Assembly: GCF_021728535.1 (NCBI RefSeq)
Contig: NZ_JAKKDU010000008.1
Span: 124,001-188,000, forward strand
Direction of reading: 5' to 3'
Length of the DNA stretch: 64,000 bases
DNA from: Wocania arenilitoris
GTDB lineage: Bacteria; Bacteroidota; Bacteroidia; Flavobacteriales; Flavobacteriaceae
Shown in pieces: positions 36,737 through 46,396 of the stretch (position 1 is the stretch's first letter; the number at the start of each line of letters is the position of its first letter). The notes beneath the pieces were generated by a model. The model searched no databases. It saw only the letters and a program-made list of their open reading frames with translations, and was not told where the DNA came from. The translations under genes were made by a program, and so were the position numbers.

Positions 36737-38353
36737 TTAAAATGCGTAACGTTGTGGTCCGCCACGTCTTATTTCTTCGTTGCAATGTGCTTCAAACTTT
36801 TTAAAGTTCTCACGAAATGCATTGGTTAATTTAAATGCTGTTTTATAATAAGCTTTATCATTATTCCAGGTGGCACGCGGACTTAAAACACTGGTTGGCA
36901 CACCTGGACAAGTTCTAGGTTGTGCTACTCCAAATACAGAGTGTATATGGTAGTCATCGTAATTGTATAATCCTAAATCCCCATTCAATACAGCATTAAT
37001 CATGGCACGTGTATATTTTAATTTCATTCGTATCCCTACACCGTAAGGCCCACCTGTCCATCCTGTATTAACAAGCCAAACGTTAACTCCAGATTCTTTC
37101 ATCTTTTTACTTAGCATTTCAGCATATTTTGCTGGATGCAATGGCATAAAAGGCGCTCCAAAACATGCAGAAAAAGAAGGTTGCGGCTCAACAACACCAG
37201 CTTCAGTTCCTGCAACCTTTGCAGTATAACCCGAGATAAAATGATAAGCAGCCTGACTTGGTGTTAATTTAGAAATAGGAGGCAATACTCCAAAAGCATC
37301 TGCAGTTAAAAAGAAGATGTTTTTTGGGTTTTTTCCAATAGATGGTTGTTTTATATTTTCAATATGATAAATAGGATAGCTTACTCTTGTGTTTTGAGTA
37401 ATAGAAATGTCTTCAAAATCTACATGCCCCTTTTCATCTAAAATCACATTTTCAAGAATAGCATCTTTTTTTATAGCATCATGAATTTCAGGTTCTTGTT
37501 CTCTAGATAGATTGATTACTTTGGCATAACAGCCGCCTTCAAAATTAAATACAGTATTTTCGTTAGTCCAACCGTGCTCATCGTCACCAATTAAACTCCT
37601 ATTTGGATCTGTAGATAATGTCGTTTTTCCAGTACCAGATAATCCAAAAAAGATAGCGGTATCGCCTGCATCACCAACATTAGCGCTACAATGCATTGGC
37701 AACGTGTTTTTAAATACTGGCAAAATAAAGTTTAAAGCAGAAAAAATACCCTTTTTAATTTCGCCTGTATAGCCTGTGCCACCAACTAAAACAATTTTTT
37801 TAGTGAAATTTAAAATGGCAAAATTATGCTGTCGTGTTCCATCTATATCAGGAACCGCCATAAAACCTGGTGCATTTACTACCGTCCATTCTGGAGTAAA
37901 ATTTGTCAATTCTTCTTCCGTTGGTCGTAAAAACATGTTATAGGCAAACTGATTACTCCAAGGATACTCATTAATAACACGAATATTTAATTTGTAGTTT
38001 TCATCTGCACAAGCATAACTATCTCTTACAAAAACTTCTTTGTTAGATAGGTATTCTACAACTTTATCATATAAAGCATCAAACTTATCGGCATCAAACG
38101 GAATGTTAATATCGCCCCACCAAACGCGGTCTTTGGTAATATCGTCTTTTACAATAAATCGATCTTTAGGAGAACGACCAGTAAACGCTCCTGTATTAAC
38201 TGCTAAAGCTCCAGATGAAACTTCTTTGCCCTGCCCTTTTTTAATTGCAATATCATGAAGTTGATTGGGCGAAAGTTGATAATTTACTTTGGCATTTTTA
38301 ATGCCGTAATCTTCTAACGCAATCGTTTTCGTAAATTGGTTGTTATTTACCAT
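36737..38353 (-). CDS. pckA: Phosphoenolpyruvate carboxykinase (ATP)
   Basis: A 538-residue gluconeogenic enzyme converting oxaloacetate and ATP to PEP and CO2. Visible are GAFTGRSPKDRFIVKD, the substrate loop, the kinase-1a P-loop IFFGLSGTGKTTLSTD, kinase-2 LIGDDEHGWTNENTVFNFEG, and the GYTAKVAGTEAGV and PRTCPGVPTSVLSPR stretches. The length is normal. A TAATTTTG box at 38380-38387 (minus strand) may be its -7 element. Confidence 0.97.
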   Translation of the reverse strand: MVNNNQFTKTIALEDYGIKNAKVNYQLSPNQLHDIAIKKGQGKEVSSGALAVNTGAFTGRSPKDRFIVKDDITKDRVWWGDINIPFDADKFDALYDKVVEYLSNKEVFVRDSYACADENYKLNIRVINEYPWSNQFAYNMFLRPTEEELTNFTPEWTVVNAPGFMAVPDIDGTRQHNFAILNFTKKIVLVGGTGYTGEIKKGIFSALNFILPVFKNTLPMHCSANVGDAGDTAIFFGLSGTGKTTLSTDPNRSLIGDDEHGWTNENTVFNFEGGCYAKVINLSREQEPEIHDAIKKDAILENVILDEKGHVDFEDISITQNTRVSYPIYHIENIKQPSIGKNPKNIFFLTADAFGVLPPISKLTPSQAAYHFISGYTAKVAGTEAGVVEPQPSFSACFGAPFMPLHPAKYAEMLSKKMKESGVNVWLVNTGWTGGPYGVGIRMKLKYTRAMINAVLNGDLGLYNYDDYHIHSVFGVAQPRTCPGVPTSVLSPRATWNNDKAYYKTAFKLTNAFRENFKKFEAHCNEEIRRGGPQRYAF

Positions 38354-38406
38354 TTATCGTTGTAAAATTATTTATCTGGCAAAATTAAAACTTTATTTTA
38401 AAGTAT

Positions 38407-38811
38407 CTATAAAATTTTGCTATTTATCACCTTATATTTTACGAAATTAACAAATAGTAAAATCCATGCAATAATTAAAAGCAAACCGCCAATTGGTGTT
38501 ATAAAAGCTATTGTTTTAAAATCAAAAGCGGTTAATTGGTTAGTGGCTAAACCATAAATTGAACCCGAAAAGAAAAGCACTCCTATTAGTATAAAGTAAA
38601 AAGTAAATTGTTTCGTTTTTTGGCTTATTACAGAACTGCTACCTACAAACAAAAGTAAAAGCGCATGGTACATTTGATAGCGCACTCCAGTTTCGAAGGT
38701 TTGCAAAGATTCAACTGATATCGATGCTTTCAATCCATGTGCACCAAAAGCACCTAAAACAACACTTATTAATCCTAAAAGTGATGCTGTAATTAATAGT
38801 TTCTTGTTCAT
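38407..38811 (-). CDS. DUF423 small membrane protein
   Basis: 134 residues with four hydrophobic helices, beginning MNKKLLITASLLGLISVVLG; the family signature GAFGAHGLKASISVESLQTF and GVRYQMYHALLLLFVG is present. DUF423 (YgdD-like) proteins are widespread inner-membrane proteins of unknown role. It lies upstream of pckA, 53 bases away on the same strand, and may be co-transcribed with it. Confidence 0.88.
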   Translation of the reverse strand: MNKKLLITASLLGLISVVLGAFGAHGLKASISVESLQTFETGVRYQMYHALLLLFVGSSSVISQKTKQFTFYFILIGVLFFSGSIYGLATNQLTAFDFKTIAFITPIGGLLLIIAWILLFVNFVKYKVINSKIL

Positions 38812-38923
38812 ATTTATATAAATTATTCGTAAAAAATCCTTTTTATATTCATTAAATTCGCAAAACCAAACTGCTTAAATACCTATTTAGTTTTAAAAAC
38901 AAAATTACTCAACAAATCTCACT

Positions 38924-40288
38924 ATGCGAAAGATTTTAGTTATTGGTTCTGGAAAATCATCATCATATCTTATAAAATACTTATTAGATAAATCATCATC
39001 AGAAAGTCTACACATTACTATAGGTGACATTAATATAAAAAATGCAAAAAAATTAATTGACCATCACAAAAATGCCAAAGCAATTACTTTGGATGTATTT
39101 GATGAAACTTCGCGTATTGAAGCTATTAAAAATGCTGATATAGTAGTATCTATGCTACCTGCGCGTTTTCATATTGAAGTTGCAAAAAACTGCATCGCTT
39201 ACAAAAAACATATGGTTACTGCATCATACATAAGCAAAGAGATGCAAGCTTTAGATAGTAATGCTAAAGCAAACGGAGTCGTTTTAATGAATGAAATTGG
39301 CGTGGATCCTGGGATAGACCACATGAGTGCAATGCAAGTTCTAGATAACATAAGAGATAAAGACGGTAAAATTATTTTATTTGAATCATTTACTGGCGGT
39401 CTTGTTGCTCCTGAAAGTGACAATAATTTATGGAACTATAAATTCACTTGGAACCCAAGAAATGTGGTTATCGCAGGACAAGGTAGTGCTGCTAAGTTTT
39501 TACAAGAAGGCACTTATAAATACATTCCGTACAACAGATTATTTAGACGTACCGAATTTTTAGATATTGATGGTTTTGGACGTTTTGAAGTTTACGCAAA
39601 CCGCGATTCGTTAAAGTATCAAAGTGTTTATGGTTTAGATAATATTAAAACATTATACCGTGGCACCATGCGTCGTGTTGGCTTTAGTAGAGCATGGAAT
39701 ATTTTTGTAACACTAGGAATGACAGATGATAGCTATACCATTGATGATAGCGAAAACATGAGCTACCGCGATTTTGTTAATGCTTTTTTACCATATAGTC
39801 ATTCAGATTCAGTAGAGTTAAAATTAAGGCATGCGCTTAAAATTGATCAAGACGATATTGTTTGGGACAAATTAGTTGAACTAGATATTTTTAACGCCAA
39901 TAAAAATGTTGAGCTAAAAAAAGCAACCCCAGCGCAAATTCTTCAAAAAATACTAATGGATAGCTGGACATTACAAGAAGACGATAAAGATATGATTGTT
40001 ATGTACCACAAATTTGGTTACGAGCTAAATGGTAAAAAACACCAAATAGATGCCACTATGGTTGTAGTTGGCAAAGACCAAACTTATACTGCTATGGCAA
40101 AAACCGTTGGTTTACCTGTAGCTATTGCAACTCTAGCCATTTTAAACGGTAAAATAACCACTCCAGGTGTACAATTGCCAATTACTAAAGAAGTTTACAA
40201 ACCTATCTTAAATGAGCTAAAAGATTTCGGTATTCAATTTAATGAAAAAGAAGCACCTTATTTAGGGTATAATCCTTTAAATAATTAA
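38924..40288 (+). CDS. Saccharopine dehydrogenase family protein (lysine catabolism type)
   Basis: A 454-residue NAD(P)-dependent oxidoreductase of the LYS9-like group. The Rossmann loop MRKILVIGSGKSSSYLIKYL is followed by IVVSMLPARFHIEVAKNC and MNEIGVDPGIDHMSAMQVLD, typical of saccharopine reductase folds, and the C-terminus YTAMAKTVGLPVAIATLAIL. In eukaryotes and some bacteria it splits saccharopine to lysine or aminoadipate semialdehyde. It precedes an Lrp-type regulator, which fits amino-acid control. The exact substrate is not proven. Confidence 0.88.
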   Translation: MRKILVIGSGKSSSYLIKYLLDKSSSESLHITIGDINIKNAKKLIDHHKNAKAITLDVFDETSRIEAIKNADIVVSMLPARFHIEVAKNCIAYKKHMVTASYISKEMQALDSNAKANGVVLMNEIGVDPGIDHMSAMQVLDNIRDKDGKIILFESFTGGLVAPESDNNLWNYKFTWNPRNVVIAGQGSAAKFLQEGTYKYIPYNRLFRRTEFLDIDGFGRFEVYANRDSLKYQSVYGLDNIKTLYRGTMRRVGFSRAWNIFVTLGMTDDSYTIDDSENMSYRDFVNAFLPYSHSDSVELKLRHALKIDQDDIVWDKLVELDIFNANKNVELKKATPAQILQKILMDSWTLQEDDKDMIVMYHKFGYELNGKKHQIDATMVVVGKDQTYTAMAKTVGLPVAIATLAILNGKITTPGVQLPITKEVYKPILNELKDFGIQFNEKEAPYLGYNPLNN

Positions 40289-40505
40289 GGTTTAGATGTC
40301 ATCTGTCGCATCCTAAAATATGGCTAGAGGTTAAATTAAATTTACGCTGACAATTGATACATCATTACAGTCTTAAACGAAATTATCATTTTTTTTCTTA
40401 TAAAGTCAAGTTTCAATTTAAAATCAAATGTTTATTTTTATGTTTTAAAATCAAATCAAATAACAAGATTCCCTTCTTCAAGGAAATGATACAAATAATT
40501 TATTA

Positions 40506-40976
40506 ATGAAAATTATAAATCAGAACATACACATTGATGGTATCGATAAAAAGATACTTCGTGCTTTAATGGGAGATGCCCGAACACCAATTCTGGAAAT
40601 TGCCAGAAGTGTTGGTATTTCTGGAGCTGCTATTCATCAACGTTTGCGCAAACTAGAAAAATCTGGATTAATTTCGGGCTCTAAATTTGTTATCAACCCT
40701 AAAGTTTTGGGTTACACTACTATGGCTTTTATTGGTATTTATTTAGATAAAGCTATTAGTAATCCCGAAGCGGTAAAACAACTTAAAAAAATACCCGAGG
40801 TTTTAGAATGCCATTACACTACAGGTAATTGGAGTGTTTTTATTAAAATATTGTGTAAAGATAACCAACACTTAATGCATTTATTAAATAGAGAAATTCA
40901 ATCGATTTCTGGTGTTTCGCGTACCGAAACTTTTATATCGTTAGACCAACAAATTGATAGACAGATAAGTATTTAA
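40506..40976 (+). CDS. Lrp/AsnC-family transcriptional regulator
   Basis: 156 residues: an N-terminal helix-turn-helix (DKKILRALMGDARTPILEIA, SVGISGAAIHQRLRKLEKSG) and a C-terminal RAM ligand domain (AFIGIYLDKAISNPEAVKQL, LECHYTTGNWSVFIKILCKD, ISGVSRTETFISLDQQI). It probably senses an amino acid. It lies downstream of the saccharopine dehydrogenase gene after a 217-base gap in which nothing else is seen. Confidence 0.92.
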   Translation: MKIINQNIHIDGIDKKILRALMGDARTPILEIARSVGISGAAIHQRLRKLEKSGLISGSKFVINPKVLGYTTMAFIGIYLDKAISNPEAVKQLKKIPEVLECHYTTGNWSVFIKILCKDNQHLMHLLNREIQSISGVSRTETFISLDQQIDRQISI

Positions 40977-41063
40977 AGTACAAATCCAAAACAATTGTTT
41001 TGGCTTTAAATTATTACAATTGAGATGCTAAATAAAATTCAGTACTACAAAACGTTTTCTGTA

Positions 41064-42605
41064 TTACATCTTCATCAACCAAGAACGCACATCTACTTCT
41101 TGTTTAATTATAGCTCTTAAATCTTCTATTTTAACACGTTGTTGCTCCATAGAATCTCTATGTCTAATGGTAACGGTGTTATCCTCTAATGTATCATGAT
41201 CTACTGTAATACAAAATGGTGTTCCGTTGGCGTCTTGCCTTCTGTAGCGTCTTCCAACTGCGTCTTTTTCGTCGTAAATCACATTAAAATCCCATTTTAA
41301 CTCGTCAACAATTTCACGTGCTACTTCAGGCAATCCATCTCTTTTTATTAAAGGTAAAATTGCTGCTTTTACAGGTGCTAAAACACTTGGTAATTTTAAA
41401 ACCGTACGTGTTGTTCCGTTTTCTAGTTCTTCTTCTTGCAATGAATTTGAAAATACTGCTAAAAACATTCTATCTAGGCCAATAGAAGTTTCTAAAACAT
41501 ATGGCGTGTAGCTTGCATTATCTTCGTGGTCAAAATATTGTAATTTTTTTCCTGAATATTCCTCATGTGCTTTTAAATCGAAATCTGTACGCGAATGAAT
41601 ACCTTCTAATTCTTTAAAACCAAATGGGAATTTAAATTCAATATCGGCAGCGGCATCAGCATAATGTGCTAATTTTTCATGGTCGTGAAAACGGTAATTA
41701 TCTTCACCCATTCCTAAAGAAAGATGCCATTTTAATCGTGCTTCTTTCCAGTGTTTGTACCATTCTTTTTGCGTACCAGGTTTTATAAAAAACTGCATTT
41801 CCATTTGCTCGAACTCGCGCATTCTAAAAATAAACTGCCTTGCAACAATTTCGTTTCTAAAAGCTTTTCCAGTTTGTGCGATTCCAAACGGAATTTTTAA
41901 ACGACTTGTTTTCTGTACATTTAAAAAGTTTACAAAAATACCTTGCGCCGTTTCTGGTCGTAAATATAAATCCATAGCAGAATCTGCCGATGCACCCAAC
42001 TTGGTTCCAAACATTAAATTAAACTGTTTAACATCAGTCCAGTTTTTACTTCCTGTTAAAGGGTCGGCTATTTCTAACTCTTCAATCAACGCTTTTACAT
42101 CGTCTAAATCTTCATTTTCTAAAGATTTTGCCATCCGCGAAAGCGTAGAATTTATTTTTTCTTGATATCCTAAAACACGTCCGTTAGTAGATAAAAACTC
42201 CTCTTTATTAAAAGCATCTCCAAAACGTTTTGCAGCTTTAGCAACTTCTTTATCAATTTTCGCTTCAATTTTAGCACAATAATCTTCAATTAAAACATCG
42301 GCTCTATATCGTTTTTTGGAGTCTTTATTATCTATTAATGGATCGTTAAACGCATCTACGTGTCCCGACGCTTTCCAAGTGGTTGGATGCATAAATATAG
42401 CAGCATCAATACCCACTATATTTTCGTTCATTTGCACCATGGCTTTCCACCAGTAGTCACGTATGTTTTTCTTTAGTTCTGCTCCGTTTTGTGCGTAGTC
42501 ATAAACAGCGCTTAAACCATCATATATTTCACTACTTTGAAACACATATCCGTATTCCTTTGCATGCGAAATTACCTTCTTAAATTTATCATCTTGATTT
42601 GCCAT
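41064..42605 (-). CDS. glyS: Glycyl-tRNA synthetase (homodimeric class II)
   Basis: A 513-residue alpha-2 type enzyme, distinct from the two-subunit bacterial form. Class II motif 2 is FRNEIVARQFIFRMREFEQM (about residue 240), the substrate stretch QMEMQFFIKPGT follows, motif 3 is ETSIGLDRMFLAVFS, and the anticodon domain (LPSVLAPVKAAILPLIKRDG) is complete. TATTTTTG at 42611-42618 on the minus strand could be a -7 box, though very close to the start codon. Confidence 0.97.
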   Translation of the reverse strand: MANQDDKFKKVISHAKEYGYVFQSSEIYDGLSAVYDYAQNGAELKKNIRDYWWKAMVQMNENIVGIDAAIFMHPTTWKASGHVDAFNDPLIDNKDSKKRYRADVLIEDYCAKIEAKIDKEVAKAAKRFGDAFNKEEFLSTNGRVLGYQEKINSTLSRMAKSLENEDLDDVKALIEELEIADPLTGSKNWTDVKQFNLMFGTKLGASADSAMDLYLRPETAQGIFVNFLNVQKTSRLKIPFGIAQTGKAFRNEIVARQFIFRMREFEQMEMQFFIKPGTQKEWYKHWKEARLKWHLSLGMGEDNYRFHDHEKLAHYADAAADIEFKFPFGFKELEGIHSRTDFDLKAHEEYSGKKLQYFDHEDNASYTPYVLETSIGLDRMFLAVFSNSLQEEELENGTTRTVLKLPSVLAPVKAAILPLIKRDGLPEVAREIVDELKWDFNVIYDEKDAVGRRYRRQDANGTPFCITVDHDTLEDNTVTIRHRDSMEQQRVKIEDLRAIIKQEVDVRSWLMKM

Positions 42606-42734
42606 AGGTGCAAAAATAAAAAACCGCTTTAAACTAAATGCGTTCTTGGTTAAAATTTGCGACTAATTCATTAATAAATATTTATATTCGTGTATTTGAG
42701 ACTGATTTTTAGTAATAATCCTCGATTTCGCAAA

Positions 42735-43412
42735 ATGTTTAAATCACTTGTCAATTTATTCTTCCCAAAAGTATGCTATGCTTGTCTTAACTTATTGAAT
42801 GACAACCAAGACACTATTTGTATTGATTGCAGGCACGATTTACCTGTTACTAACTTCCATTTTGACGATAGTGATGCGGTAAAAAAAGTACTTTACGGTA
42901 GAGCAAAAGTTGAAAACGGAACAGCTCTTTTTAGATTTGAAAAAAAAGGGTTGGTACAACAACTTATTCACGGATTAAAATATAAAGGTTACGATAATAT
43001 TGGATTTTTCTTAGGAAATTGGCTTGGTGGTGAGTTGATAGAAATTGAAGCTTATAAAAATATTGATGTTGTAATTCCTGTACCGCTTCATAAAAACAAA
43101 TTAAAAAAAAGAGGCTTTAATCAAGTAGCAAAGTTTGGGCAACAAATTGCAAATTCTTTACAAGTTGATTATAAAGATAATGTCCTTATTAAGGTTACTA
43201 ACACTAAATCTCAAGTTAATAAAAAACGATTGGCTCGGTGGAATCATAATGAAGAATTATTCACTTTACAAAATGCATCAACTATTAAAAACAAACACAT
43301 CCTTTTGGTTGATGATATAATTACTACTGGCGCTACGCTTGAAGCTTGTATTTCGGTTTTAAATCAAGCCAAAAACATAAAAATAAGTATTGCAACTATG
43401 GCAATAGCATAA
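42735..43412 (+). CDS. comF: ComF-family phosphoribosyltransferase-like DNA uptake protein
   Basis: About 225 residues from ATG 42735 (MFKSLVNLFFPKVCYACLNL). The N-terminal zinc-finger-like Cys pairs (CYACLNLL and CIDCRHDL) and the C-terminal PRPP motif HILLVDDIITTGATLEACI are both clear. ComF is needed for natural competence in several bacteria and acts inside the cell. The longer ATG at 42690 adds a basic leader lacking family resemblance. No other competence gene is in the window. Confidence 0.9.
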   Translation: MFKSLVNLFFPKVCYACLNLLNDNQDTICIDCRHDLPVTNFHFDDSDAVKKVLYGRAKVENGTALFRFEKKGLVQQLIHGLKYKGYDNIGFFLGNWLGGELIEIEAYKNIDVVIPVPLHKNKLKKRGFNQVAKFGQQIANSLQVDYKDNVLIKVTNTKSQVNKKRLARWNHNEELFTLQNASTIKNKHILLVDDIITTGATLEACISVLNQAKNIKISIATMAIA

Positions 43413-43416
43413 CGTT

Positions 43417-43450
43417 TTGCTCGTTATGTTTCTAAAATCATGTACTTTTG
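43417..43450 (+). promoter_or_regulatory. Predicted promoter of the Ig-like lipoprotein gene
   Basis: TTG (43417-43419), 23 bases, TACTTTTG (43443-43450), 21 bases before the ATG. It fits the flavobacterial consensus at its longest spacing. Confidence 0.5.
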
Positions 43451-43471
43451 CTAAAAATTTAAAATTAGTTG

Positions 43472-45088
43472 ATGAATAAATCCCTTTCTAACTTTATTTT
43501 TGTAGCTTTTATATGCTTGGTTTTTACTAAGTGCGCTAATAGAGGCACTCCACAAGGTGGCCCTAAAGATGTAACACCACCAGTTATTGAAAAATCTACT
43601 CCAGAAAACTTTACTACTAACTTTAAAGGTAACGAAATAAGAATTGTTTTTGATGAATACATTAAAATTAAAGACATACAAAAACAGCTTATTATATCGC
43701 CACCCATGAAATACCAACCAGATATTACACCGCTTGGGAATGCTAGTGAAGAGATAAGAATAAAAATTAACGATACATTACCACCTAATACCACATACGC
43801 ATTTAACTTTGGAAATAGTATTACCGATAATAACGAAGGTAATCCATTTCCTTATTTTAGATATGTCTTTTCTACAGGCGATTACATAGATTCGCTTACA
43901 GTAAATGGCCAAATTATAGATGCTTTTAAACGAGAACCCGAAACTTTTGTTACTGTGGCTCTGTATGAGGTAGACTCTACATATACCGATTCTATAATTT
44001 ATAAAGAAGTTCCGAAATATGTTACTAATACTTTAGATAGTCTCACCACCTTTTCTATAGAAAACATTAAAGCTGGAAAATATTTGCTTATGGCTTTAAA
44101 AGATGGTAATGGCGATAATAAATTTCAGCAAAAAACAGATCAAATAGCATTTCATAAAGAATTTATTGATGTGCCCTCAGATTCAACATTTTACACTTTA
44201 AAATTATTTAATGAAGAACTCGATTTTAAACCTGTAAAACCACGTTTAATATCTGGAGAAAAAATTGCTTTTGGTTATGAAGGCGATTATAAAAATATGG
44301 ACATTAAAATCACCTCTGAAACACCAGATGATTTTACATATAGAATTACCAAAGATGAAAAAACAGACACGCTCTATTATTGGTATAAACCCAGATTAAA
44401 AGTAGACTCGTTGTTGTTTAAAGTAACGCATCCTACTATTGAAAAAGATTATAAAGCACGTATTAGCGAGCAAAAAAGAGATTCATTAATAATTAAAGCT
44501 GAACCTACTGGAAAAATTAACGACCAAGAAGCTTTTAATATTTTTGCCAACACACCTTTAACTGCTTTTGATGCTTCTAAAATGAAGATTTTAGATAAAG
44601 ATTCTACAAATGTTGAATTTACAACTGTGTACGACTCCATAAAAAACATATACAGTTTTGATTTTAAAAGAACCGAAGACAACAGCTATAAAGTACAGGT
44701 TTTACCCGAAGCCTTTATTGATTTTTTTGATAATAAAAATGATACTTTAAATTACGCTTTAAGCACTAAAAAAGAATCTGACATAGGTAATCTTAGAGTT
44801 ATTGTTAACAATGCTACTTACCCAATTATCGTTCAATTAACAAATAATAATGAGGAAGTAAAATATGAAAAGATTTCTACAAAAAAAGAAGCTTTAGATT
44901 TTTTAAAAATAGACCCCGGTAAATATTTTTTGAGGGTTATATTTGATAGCAATGGCAATGGAAGATACGACACTGGTAACTTTCTTAAAAAGATTCAACC
45001 AGAACGTGTTAGCTATTTACCAAGTAAACCTGATGATGAGATTAGAGCTGGTTGGGATGATGTATGGATTATTGATTTATTAGACTAA
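43472..45088 (+). CDS. Ig-like domain-containing envelope lipoprotein
   Basis: 538 residues starting at ATG 43472 (the TTG before it is not needed). A lipoprotein signal ends LVFTKCANRGTPQGGPKD. The next stretch (VTPPVIEKSTPENFTTNFKG, IRIVFDEYIKIKDIQKQ) is the Big/Ig-like fold common in Bacteroidota lipoproteins. Later regions repeat beta-rich domains (FSTGDYIDSLTVNGQIIDAF; GKYFLRVIFDSNGNGRYDTG). No enzyme motif is seen. It is probably a cell-surface or periplasmic lipoprotein of unknown role, monocistronic, overlapping the convergent amidase gene by 20 bases. Confidence 0.85.
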   Translation: MNKSLSNFIFVAFICLVFTKCANRGTPQGGPKDVTPPVIEKSTPENFTTNFKGNEIRIVFDEYIKIKDIQKQLIISPPMKYQPDITPLGNASEEIRIKINDTLPPNTTYAFNFGNSITDNNEGNPFPYFRYVFSTGDYIDSLTVNGQIIDAFKREPETFVTVALYEVDSTYTDSIIYKEVPKYVTNTLDSLTTFSIENIKAGKYLLMALKDGNGDNKFQQKTDQIAFHKEFIDVPSDSTFYTLKLFNEELDFKPVKPRLISGEKIAFGYEGDYKNMDIKITSETPDDFTYRITKDEKTDTLYYWYKPRLKVDSLLFKVTHPTIEKDYKARISEQKRDSLIIKAEPTGKINDQEAFNIFANTPLTAFDASKMKILDKDSTNVEFTTVYDSIKNIYSFDFKRTEDNSYKVQVLPEAFIDFFDNKNDTLNYALSTKKESDIGNLRVIVNNATYPIIVQLTNNNEEVKYEKISTKKEALDFLKIDPGKYFLRVIFDSNGNGRYDTGNFLKKIQPERVSYLPSKPDDEIRAGWDDVWIIDLLD

Positions 45089-45854
45089 ATAAATCTCTAT
45101 CATCTAAAAACTTAAGCTTGTTTCTGTAAGCTGTAATATGCTTTTTTTCAAGTGTTACAATTTCTATCTGTTCTTTATTGGGTGTAAATGAAGTAACCAA
45201 ATTCCCTAAAACATCGTAAACTGCAGAATGCCCAGAATATTCACTATTTACACCATCAATTCCAACTCTGTTTACACCAATACAGTAACTCATATTTTCA
45301 ATAGCACGTGCCCTTAACAAAGCATCCCAAGCAGATACTCTTGGTTTAGGCCAATTGGCAACATACATTAAAACATCATAATCTTCAGTATTTCTTGCCC
45401 AAACAGGAAAACGTAAATCGTAGCAAATTTGTGGGCAAATTTTCCAACCTTTATACGCTATAATCACTTTTTCGGTACCTGCAGTAAACACTTTGCCTTC
45501 TCTAACTAAAGTAAACGTATGTCGTTTATTATAAATAGCTATTTTCCCAGAAGGTTCAACAAACAACAATCGATTATAATAGGTGTTATTTTCTGAAATT
45601 ATAATACTTCCAGTAATGGCCGTATTATATTTTAAGGCTATACTTTTCATCCATTCAACCGTTTTTCCTTGCATAGTTTCGGCAACTTCTTTGGCATGCA
45701 TTGTAAAACCCGTTGTAAACATTTCGGGTAAAATAATGATGTCAACCTGCTCAGAAATAGCTTCAATTTTAGATAATAAAATTTTCCTATTCAATTCAGG
45801 AGCTTCCCAAACCAAATCGGATTGCACTAATGCTATTTTAAGTTGTTTTGCCAT
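45069..45854 (-). CDS. Omega-amidase-like nitrilase superfamily hydrolase (YafV type)
   Basis: 261 residues with the nitrilase Glu-Lys-Cys triad: Glu in IIILPEMFTTGF, Lys in IYNKRHTFTL and Cys in CPQICYDLRFPVW. YafV/Nit2-type enzymes hydrolyse 2-oxoglutaramate or related omega-amides produced by transamination. It is one minus-strand unit with a methionine aminotransferase two genes upstream, which fits the methionine salvage pathway: the aminotransferase uses glutamine and the amidase clears the keto-acid amide. That pairing is inference from context. Confidence 0.9.
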   Translation of the reverse strand: MAKQLKIALVQSDLVWEAPELNRKILLSKIEAISEQVDIIILPEMFTTGFTMHAKEVAETMQGKTVEWMKSIALKYNTAITGSIIISENNTYYNRLLFVEPSGKIAIYNKRHTFTLVREGKVFTAGTEKVIIAYKGWKICPQICYDLRFPVWARNTEDYDVLMYVANWPKPRVSAWDALLRARAIENMSYCIGVNRVGIDGVNSEYSGHSAVYDVLGNLVTSFTPNKEQIEIVTLEKKHITAYRNKLKFLDDRDLFSLINQ

Positions 45855-45855
45855 A

Positions 45856-46338
45856 CTAAACGCGTTTTAGTTTCTTTTCGGCTTTTTCATGGGCTTCTTT
45901 AAGTTTTTCAATCTTTTTAAGCCACTTAGCTTCATCTTCAGGAGATAGCTTGCCTTTCTTTTTTAGTCTCTCATATTTCTCTATAGACTGCATGTGCTTT
46001 TTAGCAGATTTATCAAAATTAGATTGTGCTTTTTGCTTTTGTTTCAAAGCTTTTTCGGCTTTTCTCTGTTTCTTCTCTGCCAGTTTCTGTTTCTTTTCAG
46101 CTTTTTTAATCTGCTTCTCCTTTTTTTCAGAAGTTTTTTCTAAGGTCTTTTTTTTATTAAAAGCTTCCTTTATTTGTTCTTGTTCTTCAACAGAAAGTTT
46201 ACTTGTAACATCAACGCCTTCTGTTAAAATACTGCTTCCTTTTACCGTGTATATAGTTCCATTGAAATTTACTTCCTGTGCATTTAGTATAAAACTAAAA
46301 CACATCAATAATATTACAATTAAAAATTTCATTTTCAT
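45856..46338 (-). CDS. Secreted lysine/glutamate-rich coiled-coil protein
   Basis: 160 residues. A signal peptide (MKMKFLIVILLMCFSFILNA) and about 30 folded residues (NFNGTIYTVKGSSILTEGVD) are followed by a very long charged helix (EKKEKQIKKAEKKQKLAEKK and more) with a Lys/Glu/Ala/Gln heptad-like pattern. It has no recognised family. It lies between the aminotransferase and amidase genes, one base from the amidase ATG, so it is in that operon. Low-complexity sequence makes any homology search unreliable. Confidence 0.7.
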   Translation of the reverse strand: MKMKFLIVILLMCFSFILNAQEVNFNGTIYTVKGSSILTEGVDVTSKLSVEEQEQIKEAFNKKKTLEKTSEKKEKQIKKAEKKQKLAEKKQRKAEKALKQKQKAQSNFDKSAKKHMQSIEKYERLKKKGKLSPEDEAKWLKKIEKLKEAHEKAEKKLKRV

Positions 46339-46396
46339 CTAAATTTTTAGGATTAATATTGATTTAGACACATCATTTATAAAAAAGTTACTTTGT

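Noticed and set aside
43451-43794. Two minus-strand open frames opposite the Ig-like lipoprotein start
   Set aside because: They are antisense to a clear signal peptide and family sequence and have no recognisable content.
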